64,000 bases of DNA from Piscicola geometra (GCA_943735955.1 OX030966.1:4199976-4263975), one strand, 5' to 3'. Shown: positions 44,452-59,953, numbered from the stretch's first letter. Numbers and translations: made by a program. Notes: generated from the letters alone by a model not told the origin.

Positions 44452-47400
44452 ATGATATTTGTTCCAGCCTTGATCGTCTTCACTTTCATTAATTTTCTTA
44501 AAGCCTCCAAAGCTGATACTTCTGCGCAGAATCTTGAACACCCCGTCGATTGTGGGTTTTTGTCATAATCTTTTTATGGCTTTAATTTTACTCTATTTTT
44601 GCAGTGATACCCACCGTGCCGCGGAAAAAAAGTCTCTCGACCTCTTACCTGCGCTCGCTCAATGATGATGATTATTTAATTTTCTAATCATTATTTGCAT
44701 AATTACCATTATTATTAATATCATCATTATAATTAAAATCACCAGCGCTCTTCATCCGAGCAAAAGGTCACATTGAGCACTTGTACCTGGACGGAGAAGA
44801 GGTGAGTTTGCCGCCTGATGCGAAGATGATGCTCGATGGCGAGAGTAAGATGGTGGTGAGCATCAAGGAGATGGAGACGGTGATGGCTGTCGTCATGAAA
44901 GTTTCGCATGAAGAGAACGAGGTGCTTGATCATAATAAGAAAGTTTTGATGTCGTTTCTAGAGAAATTAAAGGAGGATAATGTAGGCGATTTTAAGGATT
45001 TAGCTATTGAGCTAGGCATGAACCAAACGGCTGGAAAATTGACTTTCAAAGACTTTTTAGTGGGTAAAATGGGTCCGCGACTCTTGGTGTGGTCCAGGAT
45101 AGGCACTTACAACTCCGATCGTAGATGGCACTGTTCTCTCAACACGCCCTCTACTGACTGGTTGGTGTCTTGTTTGAGAAAATAAAAAAACAAATTTTAG
45201 GCATAGCTAGCTTTAATAATATAATAGTTTTTTAATTATTTTCTTAAAATAATTGAACGGATATGATAGCAGCGCTACAAACCCCCCGAAGGTTCAAGGG
45301 CAACGACGTACTGGCGCAAACGATGGGCTATGCCAGGGTGGATGAAGAGTTGCAGGCATTTTTCTCTAGTATGTGGATAATGTCAGCCGAAGCGCTGAAT
45401 AATGAAGAGTTTTGGAGTGCCAAGGAATTCAGCCGAGACATTCGTCTCTATTGCATCTTGGATTTGAGAGAAAATAGTTGGTTGTTCAGAATGTTTTTGT
45501 ATTTTTAACATAAAATGTATATTTAGGGTTGGTGAGATATTATCAAGAAGCAGTTAGGCTTGTTATAAGGTTACATTTAAACGTTTGATGACGTTTATTT
45601 TAAAAAATCTCTTAACCATAAACTTTCAAATTCATAATTGAAAACAGCGATGACAGTGGCTTCATTGGCGGGAAAGGCCGAAGTGTTCTTTGACGGAGAA
45701 GCCGCAAATGAAGTTGAAAGCCCAAAAAACACCTTTAAAAACATATATAAATCTATAGACCTGAGCTGGCTGCAAGATTTGACCAATTCGAATGCTGAGA
45801 AAGAGCAGCCAGAAGCAGCAACAGTGTACCAAAACGAAGTGTTGCAATGGCTGGCAGTGCCCAATGAAGTTGCAGTGATTGCCGTTAAAGTCACTATTGC
45901 CAATACTTTCGGCCAAGGCGGCCATCCCATGTTCGTTTCCTGGTCCGCCAACGGAGTCTTCGCGAGTGACGTGCGCTGGCGTTGTGCTGCCAAAGCTCCA
46001 AAGGACCGAGCTTGGACGCTGAGGAGATTCGATGGAAAGAACTTTATTGAGGCGGAAGTTTGGGACTCGAGTGAGGCGTTCAATAACACCTACTTCCTAG
46101 GCATTCCACAGTCTGCCTCCTGGATCAAGTCGCCCTTCAGGCACTCCTTGTACTGCCGCCTAGAAATTCATGGTTTGTTGGTCCTTTGTCAACTAAATAG
46201 ATGGACATTTAACTATCCAAGCAATGATCTAATGGAATTACTTTTGATATAATACTTTTATTTATTTTTCATAAATGTATTACATTTGGAGCATTAACGA
46301 TTGAAACGACCATCTCAGAGGTGAAGATAGAGACAAACGGTGTGCTGAAGAAGCTAGTGGTGAACGGGGTAGGTGAGTTCGCATTGGCTAGAAAAGTGGC
46401 TGGAACTTACGAGGCCCGTATCGTCGAAGAAGACTTTAAAAGTTTCGGCGTTCTGATCATGAAAAGTGAACATGGTAAGGAAAAAACGTTCTAGGATTCA
46501 TATTTTTAGAATCAAGGTTTTATTCAAGTTTATAAATATCCCTTCAGATTTAGAAAAGTTAAGTGTCAACGTTTGGTCGCTTCGGGACGGAATTTTAAAC
46601 ACAGACCACCGCTGGCAATGTTGTGTCCCAGGCAAGAAGACTTTCACAAAAGATTGGAATGTACTAGAAGATGCCAGTTGTCATCTGACAGATGTGAGCA
46701 TGAGAAAAAGCTGTGAATTTGAATAATTTTCTAAATAAACTTGATTTGATTTTTTCTTGATACTTGAAAGATGTCTCCAATAATTCCAGGCCGAGATAAC
46801 CTATAATAGAATAAAATTTTCTGATTCCGTGATAAACAAACATCTTCTCTGGATCACCACTTTCCAGTTTGTTATTGAGTACCTTTACTGTCATCTCGAA
46901 ATCAAAACAAACTGTTAGTTGCTGCTAAAAATTCAACGAGAAATAATAATTATTGATTTATTAATTAAATTTAGTCGTTAAGTCCACTTAGAACTCTTAT
47001 TTGGATCTACAGTGAATTACCAAATTAAGTTTTTAACAAATATACTTTCATGAATTCAGTGTTAAAGTTCAAATCGATGTGGAAACTTTTGTCTTTTGCG
47101 GTAGATGACAAAGAATTTCAGTTAAAACAATACAGCGTGTTGCCAGAACTTATTGAGCTGCCCGAGTCGTACAACAAGATCGTTATTAAGTAATACCCCG
47201 TTATATTTCATATAAATGATTATCCTTAAATCTTAGGTATTTATTAAATTTGTGAATTTAACTTATTAATTCAAACAATTAATAATACAAAAGGATGAAG
47301 AACAGCGAAAAAGAAAGTGCCATGTTCACCGCATGGAACCAGAATAATTCCCGTCTGAATAGTGAGTGGTACTGTTCTGACCTGGAAGAATATATGGAAG

Positions 47401-50313
47401 ATGGCATGATCACGGACGCTTACAAGGTAGTTTCATTTTTGGAGGTTTCAAACTGAAGAGGCTTTGTTAGTTCGCCATGGATAAGAGTATTTTAAAAGAT
47501 GAAGACGTAAAAATGCTCACATAATTAGTTTTTTTTATAAATAAAAACTTATTAGAAAATATTTGAAAGATGAAGCCTTTCGAAGGCACACCTAATCCAA
47601 CGGATCGTTTACAGGCAAACACGCTGTTCATGAATGAAAATACTTTCAAGTATAACTTCCAACTCACGCCCGCTCTCTCACGCAAGGCCGCCTGGATGGG
47701 TCTAGCCTGGCCGAGCAACGAGACCTCCATCACATGCCGATTTGACAACGATGGTATGGACCATACCATTAATGTGTATTAATCAAGGTATGGTGAGAAT
47801 ATTTCAAAATACCCCACCAATAACGCTGTAATAACTTCCATTTACAACCCAGAATCACTGTTTTACGAGGAGAAGATACACGTTTCCTCCGAAGGAACAA
47901 TCTCTGAAGTATTTTCCGATGGCGCTCTTCTGACACCTTTAATCAAAAATCTTGAATCGAATAAAGCCGACGTTTACGTTGTTACCAAGGTTTCCAAAAT
48001 GTTTGCCCTGACCATCAGGAATGATGGGCTGGGAAACAGATTCATGGTCAGCTCAAAGTCTGATTTGTTCAACACTGATATGAGGTAGTTTTACTCTATT
48101 TTTTCTCCAACTAATGCACTTTTTAAGATTGTGAAGGAATATTTGATTAAGATAAAATGATTATAAAAACTACAATTTGCTAATTTATTGATAATTATTA
48201 TTCTGTATCAAGATAACTACCTTTAAGATGGAAATGTTCATGTAACTACCCGGGTTCGGACTGGTTCGTCGACCCAAGAAACACCAAAGACGCCGATTTC
48301 GTTCATGTAGATTTGGTCGAACCAAACCTTAGGTCATTTTCGTTTGTACGAGTTTCAACTTATAGTTTTGAAAAAATAAGATCACTTGAACTAATTACCA
48401 AATAGAAAATGTTTTTATATTTAATTGGATACTTTTTTATATTAAAAATTAATTGTTTATAGCTTTACGATATTCTCATTAGATTGAATCCAAAAAGTGG
48501 AAATATTTTTCCGAAAAAAATTGATCAAAAGTTAAAACGACTTAAAATTCAAAAAGTAAAAAAAGCTTTAAAACGGAAATATCTTGAGTTGAAAGAAAAG
48601 AAAGTTTTCAAAAAAAGGAGTGGTGTTTTCAACAGTTCATCCTCATCTTTTTTTCAACGTTTTCATAGAGAAGCTAATAAATACTCTTTCAAAATACACA
48701 CCAAAGCGAAACCAGCTTCAGCTAGTGCCCCAAAGAAACCCCTACCACCCCCTAAGAGAAAAGAATTCCCGAATAATTTATTTCCCAACCATTGGCTCAC
48801 CTCCATCACCAACATGCCCCTGTTTTCCATGTGGGTGGAAAATCCAAGTTGCGATGCTGATGCCTATTGCAAACTGGACCTTAACGCCAGAGGTGGGTGT
48901 CTGACTCATAAACAATCTTCATAGTAATAGGAATCATTATGCAAATCTATTCTCAAAATTGTACAGTTTAGCTTGGTAACTTTTTGAAAATGTGTGAGCT
49001 GGTGGTTGAGTAGGTAAAGATTCGGAGTCAAACCAAGTATTTTGCTTTGAGTTCAACTCTTGTCCTAGATAATCAAAGGCGCAAAAGAAAATGTCATTCT
49101 AAATGACTGATTTGTGGTCGAATTATATGCTTCAGTAATACTTCCCTTCATTATTACACACCATAGTAACTATTAAAATGAAGGACATATTCAGAGGTCT
49201 TTTCACCCCCCCCCCCCCCCCGTAGGCCTCATGATATCAGGAATGGGGGAGGTTCTCTTGTACTTTGACGGAGAAGAGAAGCTACTGAAGCACGATGAAA
49301 TCTGGTTCAAAGCAGATTATAAGGTATTACCAGTAGATCTTCGTGTGATCGCAGTGGAGGTGAAGGCGAAAGGTGAAAGAGCAGCCCTCATCAGTTCGTT
49401 TGTGGGCTTCGAAAGCAACATTGAGAACAAAAAGAGCTGGAGCTGCTCGGGCGATGAGCCCCTGGATAAGAATTGGAAGTTGGAGGAGGCAGGAGATGGC
49501 TTGGTGGGTTTCAGAGAAGCATTTGAGCTTGACGATAATTCAGGAAGTGAGAGCAAAACTCCCAAAAAGTTTGCCCCCTTGCCTGTATATGGCATGCCCA
49601 AAAGGGCCATCTGGATCAGCACTAGACTGCAGTCAGAGAACATCTACTGCAGACTAGATCTTCGACGTTAGTAGATAAGATTTTTTTATTAATTTAAACT
49701 TATAATTGAATTATATACATGTTTGAGATTTAAACATTATAGAAAAGTGCATTAAGCTTCAAACACATTTCAGAACACGGTAAACGACACTGGCAAAAAA
49801 GGATTTTTAGTTTTGACCCCATTGGCATAATGAATAATGTCGAATTTAAGATTTTTCAAGATTATTCAGGTGTCTTCATAGCTGCAAGCAAAGACGCCAT
49901 TCTTTCCATGAGCATCAACAACAACGACGTGACGCACAACTTAACTCCGTCATACGACAACAACATATACGCCTTGAATAAATACATTGGGAAAGTCAAG
50001 AAGATCAGCATTACAGTCTCGAGGAATGCGTCTTCAAACGACAATGAAGACCTGGAGGAAGGCATGATGGTGCATGATGAAAAGGGTTTGTTAGGAACCG
50101 ATGGACGTTGGCGATGTGGCAAGGGGACGGAGGTGGGTCTGAGCAGGGCTGATTTGCTGGGATGGAATCTTCGACAGACTTCCTCTGGGGAGATGGAGAT
50201 GTCTGTTGGCGAGTATATGCCTTACAATGGCGTCTGGATCAGTTGCTATGACCACCAGCCCAAGCAGGGCAAGAACGCAAAAGACGAAGATGATCACGAA
50301 GAATATGAATATT

Positions 50314-50401
<88 letters not shown>

Positions 50402-52347
50402 GACCACTAATGATGGTTTTGGTAAAAACGGATTATTTTCAAAAAATGTGATCAGATCTTTGAAACACAAGCGTCATCTAACGGATAGTTCTGTAATTCT
50501 CCATTGTGAGCTGGACTTGGAAGAAAACGGTTGGCGTTTACTACATAGCCTCAAATTCACATACTTTATTAATAAACCTTCGAATTTAAATATAAAATTT
50601 GTGAAAATGTTTTTTTCATTTATAACATTCCGCTCTAACTAGCATCCTTTATTTTTTTCTGACTTTTAAAATTTTTTCCTCTACCTTTCCATCTTTACAT
50701 TCCTTTTGACTCTTCCCCTTTCTGCAACAGTGATGGTGTTAGCAGCCCGTGGTTTCATTAGAGGTTTTATAGACGGTAAGCCGATGCCAGAACTGCGTGA
50801 CGCCCGCTACAACGACCCCAAGTACCCGGTCACTGTGAGCGTTCCCAGCGAAGCCGATACAGTGGTCATTCGGGTGGACTCGTTGGAAGACGCTAATGAG
50901 GCAGCGGGAGAGAGAGAAAACTTACCGGCGTTTGTAACTTGGTCGAGTAACGAAGTGCTGAGAAGTGATAAAAGGTGGAGGTGTACCGGAAAAAAGCAAC
51001 GGACCGAGAAGAGGAATAAGTATAGGAAGGTTGAGGTGAAGAAGATGGAAGAGGTGAATGCTGATGGGAGTTTGAATGTGAGCGTCGTGGAGGAAAGAAC
51101 TGGTCGGTGGAAGGAAGATGAGAGAGCTTTTGTGGTGGGCAGGCAGGGAGTGTTTGGCCAGGTGGTTGGCTACCCAATCCCTGGCATCGACCCTCAAGCA
51201 CTGTGGATCAGCAGCGAAATAGAGCACGATCACTACATTCTTTGTCTCCTCGACTTGCGAGGTTGTTCAAACTTTAATTTTTGTAGCATTAAATCATTAA
51301 CAATCCATTTTTGTTTATTTTTTATGAGATAAAATAAAAAACGAATAAATTAGGGTTTATAAATTCTTAAATTTGGTTGCAGAGGATGTTGATATATCAG
51401 ATCCTAAATGGAAAACAATTGATGAAAAAAGAGAAGAATTTGAATCAAATCTCAACATAACAAGTGATTTTTAAAGATTTTTATTGATTTATTCTGAATA
51501 TTTCTTTTCTATGAAAAATCAATGTGGAAATCATTGTAATTTTATAGCTGTAGAGCCCGTGATACTTACAACTCCAGAAAACTTTGACTGTAAGAATATC
51601 CTTAAGCATATTTTTGCAATAGTTTATTTTTATTTTTTTTTAAATAATAAAAGAATTTTATTAACTTTCTACAGATGACGGAAAACGAAGTAAATTTCTT
51701 CTTCATTGAATCTTTTCAATATTAATACCTTTCACAGAAATCCTTTAAAGAAAACCCCACACACAGCCAAGTTTTTGGTGTCTGGAATAGACAGGGTGAC
51801 CAAATTCATTGTGGACAAAATCGACCTCATTGGTGATTTTGTGAACGCGGGTAAGTGGGACCACGCAGACTACTTTGTAGTTTCGACTCCGATTACATTC
51901 CTTGAAGCAGAAGTGGAAGTGTGGGGCGAGGAGAGGGTGTTGGGGCTGGTGGTTTGGAGCTCGCACAAGGCACTTATATCTTCTGTTCGTTGGAAGTGCA
52001 CTTCGGAGAGAAAAGGTGTGACCTTTTGATTTTTATTTCACGCTAAATTATGAGTCTTTCAAGTGTTTTTGGAAAGAAACGAGAATCTTAATACTGTTAA
52101 ATTTTTAAAGTTAGTTTTTGAAATATCAAACCATCTTGAACCAGCACAAAAGTCAGATTTCAAGCCTTCAAAACTTCTCAATGCCGACAAGGCTTTCAAC
52201 TTTCGGGAAGAGAATGAGGAAAAGGTGGAAGGAAAGTGGTTCAGAAAGGTCGAGAACATACCATATGATGCGCAGTGGATTGGACTTCTAGGAAAAAATG
52301 ATAGCAGCGTCGTTTCGAAATTCATGCGATGTAGCTACTCATTTTGA
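44452..52347 (+). CDS. Secreted protein of nine repeated modules, function unknown
   Basis: I do not recognise this gene. A signal peptide (MIFVPALIVFTFINFLKASKA) precedes nine divergent modules of about 150-250 residues; there is no transmembrane segment. Modules share a D-G or F-D-G motif near the start, a W-S-x-N/S strand, RW(R/H/Q)C, then A-x-W-I and (Y)C-x-L-(D/E)-(L/I) at the end. Two cysteines per module suggest an internal disulfide. Exons: 44452-44551, 44746-45171, 45270-45476, 45648-46172, 46319-46474, 46548-46693, 46790-46913, 47060-47189, 47294-47426, 47615-47753, 47853-48084, 48228-48341, 48483-48892, 49226-49666, 49774-50529, 50731-51261, 51383-51463, 51548-51589, 51675-51689, 51767-52015, 52064-52347. 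They sum to 1,747 codons and every phase agrees. All module borders are phase-1 introns. The pattern loosely recalls galactose-binding-like beta-sandwich repeats of marine invertebrates, but this is a weak impression. Confidence 0.8.
44746..45476 (+). other. Module 1 of the repeat protein
   Basis: Contains HIEHLYLDGEEVSLPPDAK, LLVWSRIGTYNSDRRWHCSL, MWIMSAEAL and RLYCILDLREN. It is encoded by two exons with one internal phase-1 intron. Confidence 0.75.
45648..46172 (+). other. Module 2 of the repeat protein
   Basis: Single exon. Contains GKAEVFFDGEAANEVE, VAVIAVKVTIANTFGQGG, MFVSWSANGVFASDVRWRC, SASWIKSPF and YCRLEIHG. It is the clearest consensus copy. Confidence 0.78.
46319..46913 (+). other. 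Module 3 of the repeat protein
   Basis: Three exons. Contains VNVWSLRDGILNTDHRWQCC, DWNVLEDASC, HLLWITTFQF and YLYCHLEIKTN. Confidence 0.72.
47060..47753 (+). other. Module 4 of the repeat protein
   Basis: Three exons. Contains FTAWNQNNSRLNSEWYC, AAWMGLAWPSNE and TSITCRFDND. Confidence 0.7.
47853..48892 (+). other. Module 5 of the repeat protein, with a long basic insert
   Basis: Three exons. The core strands FMVSSKSDLFNTDMRWKCSC, LFSMWVENPS and AYCKLDLNARG are split by a roughly 90-residue Lys/Arg-rich insert coded at about 48490-48780 (for example KLKRLKIQKVKKALKRKY). Confidence 0.7.
48990..49145 (+). mobile_element. Decayed SINE family 1 copy in an intron
   Basis: The tRNA-like head GAGCTGGTGGTTGAGTAGGT, a GAGTTCAACTC B-box-like stretch and AATCAAAGGCGCAAAAGAAAA match the order of parts in the copy at 54670-54880 (GGGTAGCTGAGT, ATGTTCAAGTGC, CCCAAAGGCGCAAGTGAAAA). 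Confidence 0.6.
49226..49666 (+). other. Module 6 of the repeat protein
   Basis: Single exon, phase 1 at both ends. Contains GEVLLYFDGEEKLLKHDE, a divergent KSWSCSGDEPLDKNWKLEE strand, RAIWISTRLQ and IYCRLDLR. Confidence 0.78.
49774..50529 (+). other. Module 7 of the repeat protein, with a poly-Asp tract
   Basis: Single exon. Contains VHDEKGLLGTDGRWRCG, NGVWISCYDHQ and ILHCELDLEEN. Between the last two lies an acidic insert: a run of about 30 Asp residues coded by a pure (GAT)n tract at about 50317-50400. The exon reads in frame on both sides. Confidence 0.78.
50731..51261 (+). other. Module 8 of the repeat protein
   Basis: Single exon. Contains FIRGFIDGKPMPELRDARYN, AFVTWSSNEVLRSDKRWRC, QALWISSEIE and ILCLLDLRG. 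Confidence 0.78.
51383..52347 (+). other. Linker and module 9 of the repeat protein
   Basis: Three small exons (81, 42 and 15 bp), all phase 1-1, form a linker. Then come LGLVVWSSHKALISSVRWKC and, in the last exon, DAQWIGLLGKND and FMRCSYSF before the stop. Confidence 0.7.
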
Positions 52348-52497
52348 AGTTCCTCTTTTCAAACTGAATTTTCATTTTAAATATTTTTAGAATATATTTC
52401 AACTGATTTTTTTGCTTGTTTGACTTTTTTTGGAAATGAAAGTTAATTCATGAAAATAAATAAATTTGAAAGTCTCTAAAATTTACTATCCCCTTTC

Positions 52498-52998
52498 TCA
52501 AATCCACCAAACTTCCAAAACGAATATGATAAAACAAAAGATGAAAATGGCACCTCCGAACATCTTGATCAGCCTGTTTCGTTGTTCTGGACTGAAGAAG
52601 ACTGAGAGGATAATGCCTATCAGAGCCACTCCAATCAGAAACATCAGAAAAGGAACAAGACGTAAAGAATAGGATTCAAAGTTTTCGCTCATTTGAGCAT
52701 CGTCATTTTGTAGAATCACCTTCAGAATTGAAGATAGAATATTTAGATATTATAATAATATGAGATGAGAATATTTAAATATTAATGGTTTTTAACTTAA
52801 TATTTGAAATATGAAGATCTCACACTTTCCAAAACATCGTGGTAGAAGCGTTTTCTCCATTCAGAATCAAACTGTTTATGAAAAAATAATAATTCAAAAC
52901 TTTTTAAAAATAAAATTTTTAAGTAGATTAAACTTGTCAATTGGAAATAAACAAATTACAATGTTTTCTTTTGTAGCATTTGTTTGATTTCCTTCCAT
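52498..52998 (-). CDS. Small two-helix membrane protein, unknown
   Basis: I do not recognise this 102-residue protein. Three minus-strand exons, all phase 0: 52998-52960 (MEGNQTNATKENI), 52871-52824 (FDSEWRKRFYHDVLES), 52719-52498. It has no signal peptide. The N-terminus carries two potential N-glycosylation sites (NQT, NAT). Helix 1 is approximately VPFLMFLIGVALIGIILSVF and helix 2 FGGAIFIFCFIIFVLEVWWI, joined by a short basic loop (SPEQRNRLIKM). Exons 1 and 2 rest only on splice-site and frame consistency. It is head-to-head with GTF2A1 (321 bp between start codons) and tail-to-tail with the repeat protein. Confidence 0.6.
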
Positions 52999-53319
52999 TT
53001 AATTTTTTTTGCAAAGTTTTGAACAAGAAGCTCAGTAATTTTGTAAAATTTAAAAGTTTTTATTCTAAACAATATAATAAAAAACATTTTTATACATAAA
53101 AGTAATATTAATTTGAAATTAACTTTGAATTAGTTAGAAAAATAAGTTTTTATTTCTATATTTTTATTTTTTCTGCACATCACTGGAGCATACAGGACCC
53201 TGTAATCCTTCCAACAGATCTATATATAAGTCGAATTCTCTGTCATAAATTCGAATTTTTTGTCGAATTAAATCGCAAAATATTCCAAAAGAACAGCTCT
53301 TAACCAAAAACTATCACCA
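52999..53319. promoter_or_regulatory. Divergent 5' flank between the small membrane gene and GTF2A1
   Basis: A 321-bp AT-rich spacer between opposed start codons. No specific promoter element assigned. Confidence 0.4.
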
Positions 53320-56720
<3,401 letters not shown>

Positions 56721-57797
56721 TTGGTTGAATACTTGATGGGGGCGGAGTCTACATCATCATAATCATCATCGTCGTCGTTATCATCCTCACCATCATCGTT
56801 ACGTCATCATCATTGTAGATCACTGTACTATAATCTGTAAATGTCTTCGATTCGTCGTATTTGTAAAAGTGAAGCGCATGTTTTCTTTCCCTTGCTCCAC
56901 TATGGAGCGCTCTTTATCAATACACTTAATTATTCATTAAATGCTAATTAACATTTTATTGGCATAAATTATAATTAATTAGCATTTATTATTCATTACA
57001 TTTAGTAAATGTCTATAAGGTTTTAAATATCAATTCTCGTTATCGATACGTTTTGCGTATCTTTTATGCATGTATGTATGTTTATTTATATGTAGCTTAA
57101 TGTATTTGTATATGTATGCATTATGTTTGTATGTATGCATGCATGGATATATGTATGCACGATTGGTTTGATTTTACTTCTCTAAGACGGTTGCTAGACT
57201 CTACTGCTAAAACGTTACAGAAAGTAATGTCCTGTTGGTGTTCTGTGCAGGGGAACGAATTGATGCAATAAGTGAGTGCACATCATCACACACCCGAACT
57301 CTGTATTTTTGCTATATCATTAATGGTCACGCCCAATGAATTAAATTATATATTTTATTATAATATAATAAATATATCTTTTTTATTTTTTAATATTCCC
57401 ATTCAGTCGTTTTCATGCTTTTTGTTTCTAGTTCAAAACGACTACAATTGAACAATGAAGGAGTTGTAATCATAGAGATATGTATGTGCATGTGTGTTTA
57501 ATTCTACCATTACCTACGATGACGTCAAACTTTTGATTCTTCCATCTATTTATTTGGCAAACTTAATTTTCATTTCTTTTACATTTGACCTTGAAGAAGA
57601 ATAAATAAAGCGCTGTGTCAACATCATTACCATCACCATCAGCACCTAAGTATAAAACTTCTAATTTATTTCATTTGTTATTCATGTAATTGCTTATTAT
57701 CGTTTTCCAAAACGACGTGAATATCAAATAGAAAAAATGACTCATCATTAATTAATATTCATGAGAATGCTAATTCAAGCTTCCCCCTGATTGGTCT
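56721..57797. other. Convergent 3' flanks of GTF2A1 and ESD
   Basis: AT-rich, with several AATAAA-like hexamers and an ATGTATG-rich patch near 57060-57160. It presumably contains both 3' UTRs. No gene seen. Confidence 0.6.
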
Positions 57798-59953
57798 TCA
57801 CGGCTGCAGGTACTTGGCGTGGTGTTTGAAGTGGTCGCCAATGAAGCTAGCCACAAAGTAGTAGCTGTGGTCGTAGCCCTGTAGCGGTGGTGGTGGTGGT
57901 GGTCCACTCATTCATGCATTTATTGGTTTTCTCATTCATTGATTAAATCATTCTTCAATTTATTCTTTCATCCAATCAAGTAAAGCCTCGTCAGGTAACT
58001 TGTGAGATTCAACGATCAATCTATCATCATCATCAGCACCACCACCACCATCATTATCATCATCAACACATCATAATCATCATCAGCACTCACAGGATGG
58101 CGACGGTAGTTGAGGGGCATGCCGGCTTTAGCGCATGCTTCAACAAAGCTCTCAGGCCTCAGCGCTGCGATGAATTCGTCTTCCTCCCCCTGTGTGTGTG
58201 TGTGTGTGTGTCTAGGTGTGTGTGTGTGTGGGTGTTTGTGTGTGTCTGTGTGTGTATGTATGTGTGTTTGCGTGTGTGTGTGCGTGTGTGTGTGTGTGAG
58301 ACAAACACCTGGTCCATCAGAATTTCTGTCTTGGGTCCCTTATAGTTGCTCATCAAAACGCAAGCATCGTATTCCTGATGATGACGATGGTGGTGATGAG
58401 AGTAATGATAGTAGTAGGGAGAATCATCATCAACCCTGATCCCCCCTCACCACCCCCAACCCTCCACCATCGCCCCACCCCTCACCTCACAGGCGCCTAG
58501 ATCATCACCCATATATTTCTTAAGGCTGCCAAGACTCCATTCGCATTTGGTTGGATTGCAAAGGGGCGCCAAAACCGAAACACTGCGGTACAGGCCAGGG
58601 TTCTTGAGGTAGCTTATCAGGGCCCCGTGACCCCCCATGCTGGAATGAGGGGGTGGGGATGAGGGGGTGGGAATGAGGGGGTGGGGATGAAGGGGTGAGA
58701 ATGAGGGGGTGGGAATAAGGGGATTGGATTATTGAAGTGGAATGGAGACGAAAAAGGTTGTTATGGGATTATTTAACTATTTCTTACCTTAACAAATCGT
58801 GAATGGATGAGGAAGAACAATTAATTTCATAGCGAATTTGGAGGAATTTATGGAAGAGCTATGTGGAGTTATGTGGAGCAGTTTGCTGATAGCTTGAATA
58901 AGTTAGGGTGCTTGTTGTGCAGACACCTGTGTCCCATGATGGACTGTCGAGATGGGTCGATGGGGAAGTGGTCCTTGAGGACAGAGGGGAGCTGTGTGGT
59001 GGAGTGGCAGATGCGGTGGTGACGCCTTGAAAGAGATGATGGAGATCTTTTAATATTATTACTACACCTGATACTATTACCACCACTACTACCACCACTA
59101 CTACCACCACCACTACCACCGCCACCACTACCACCACCACCAGCACCACCTCTTGGGTCACAAAAGAGTACATGCGGTAGTGTTCGGTCCACTTCTCAGC
59201 TCTGGCGTCCACATAGAAGCCAGCGCCCTCCCCGAACATCCAGTCGTCTGTCTCGCCTTCCAACTTCAAACCCCCTGGTGAAACAAAGTGGGTGAAAAAA
59301 TTGATGAAAAATTTAGTAGTGAAAAATGTAGTAGTGATAAAGCCTCTACCTTTACTATTAACATTATTCTGTTTAAATGTTTAATTTATTAAGAATTTGG
59401 TTATACTGTGGTGATAGTTATGAAAGTGATATTGGAAGTGATGGTAGTAGATGATGATGATGATGATAATTATGGAGAATATGATAATGATGATGATGAT
59501 GATAGAATGAAGGGTCGACTTGGGCTGGTGTCTGGTCCAACAACAGCAACACCGTGTTCTGCTGCATACCTCTGAAAGCCTGACTTTTGTATGAAGTTCT
59601 GCTCAGTACAGGTCAATCCTTGGAGAAGCAGTGAATACAGAAAAAGCAACAATTAATAATTTATTTATTTAAACATTGTAAATTTTATTATATTTTGTAA
59701 TATTCCATTTTATACCTGAAAGCCAGTATATGAGAGGAAGATTCTCAGTAGGAGTTGGAGGAAGGTAAATAGAAAAGTTTGTGGTGCACTTCAATGTATC
59801 ACTTGAAGTATAAAATAATAATTATATACTTTTTATTGAAGATACTGATATATTTATAATTTCTAATGTAAATTTTAAAAACCTGAAAAACGAATAAACT
59901 GATTGGAATCCGCCAAAGGATTTGCTTTTTGTAACAAGCTGAAGACTTTTCAT
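57798..59953 (-). CDS. ESD: S-formylglutathione hydrolase (esterase D)
   Basis: Alpha/beta hydrolase that releases formate from S-formylglutathione in formaldehyde detoxification; cytosolic. Nine minus-strand exons close exactly (280 residues; human has 282): 59953-59883, 59801-59716, 59618-59520, 59274-59150, 58991-58927, 58639-58486, 58374-58309, 58189-58094, 57878-57798. Landmarks: [49 protein letters not shown], the nucleophile elbow [11 protein letters not shown], an acidic region DQGEEDEF, and the catalytic His in [12 protein letters not shown]. All catalytic features are present. The start codon is the only Met that fits the family N-terminus ([15 protein letters not shown]). Confidence 0.95.
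58992..59149 (-). other. ESD intron with complementary repeat ends
   Basis: On the minus strand the donor side is GTGGTGCTGGTGGTGGTGG and continues GGTAGTGG-rich. The acceptor side has GTCACCACCGC and CTCCACCACACAG. The ends are complementary in GGTG/CACC register. Confidence 0.6.
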
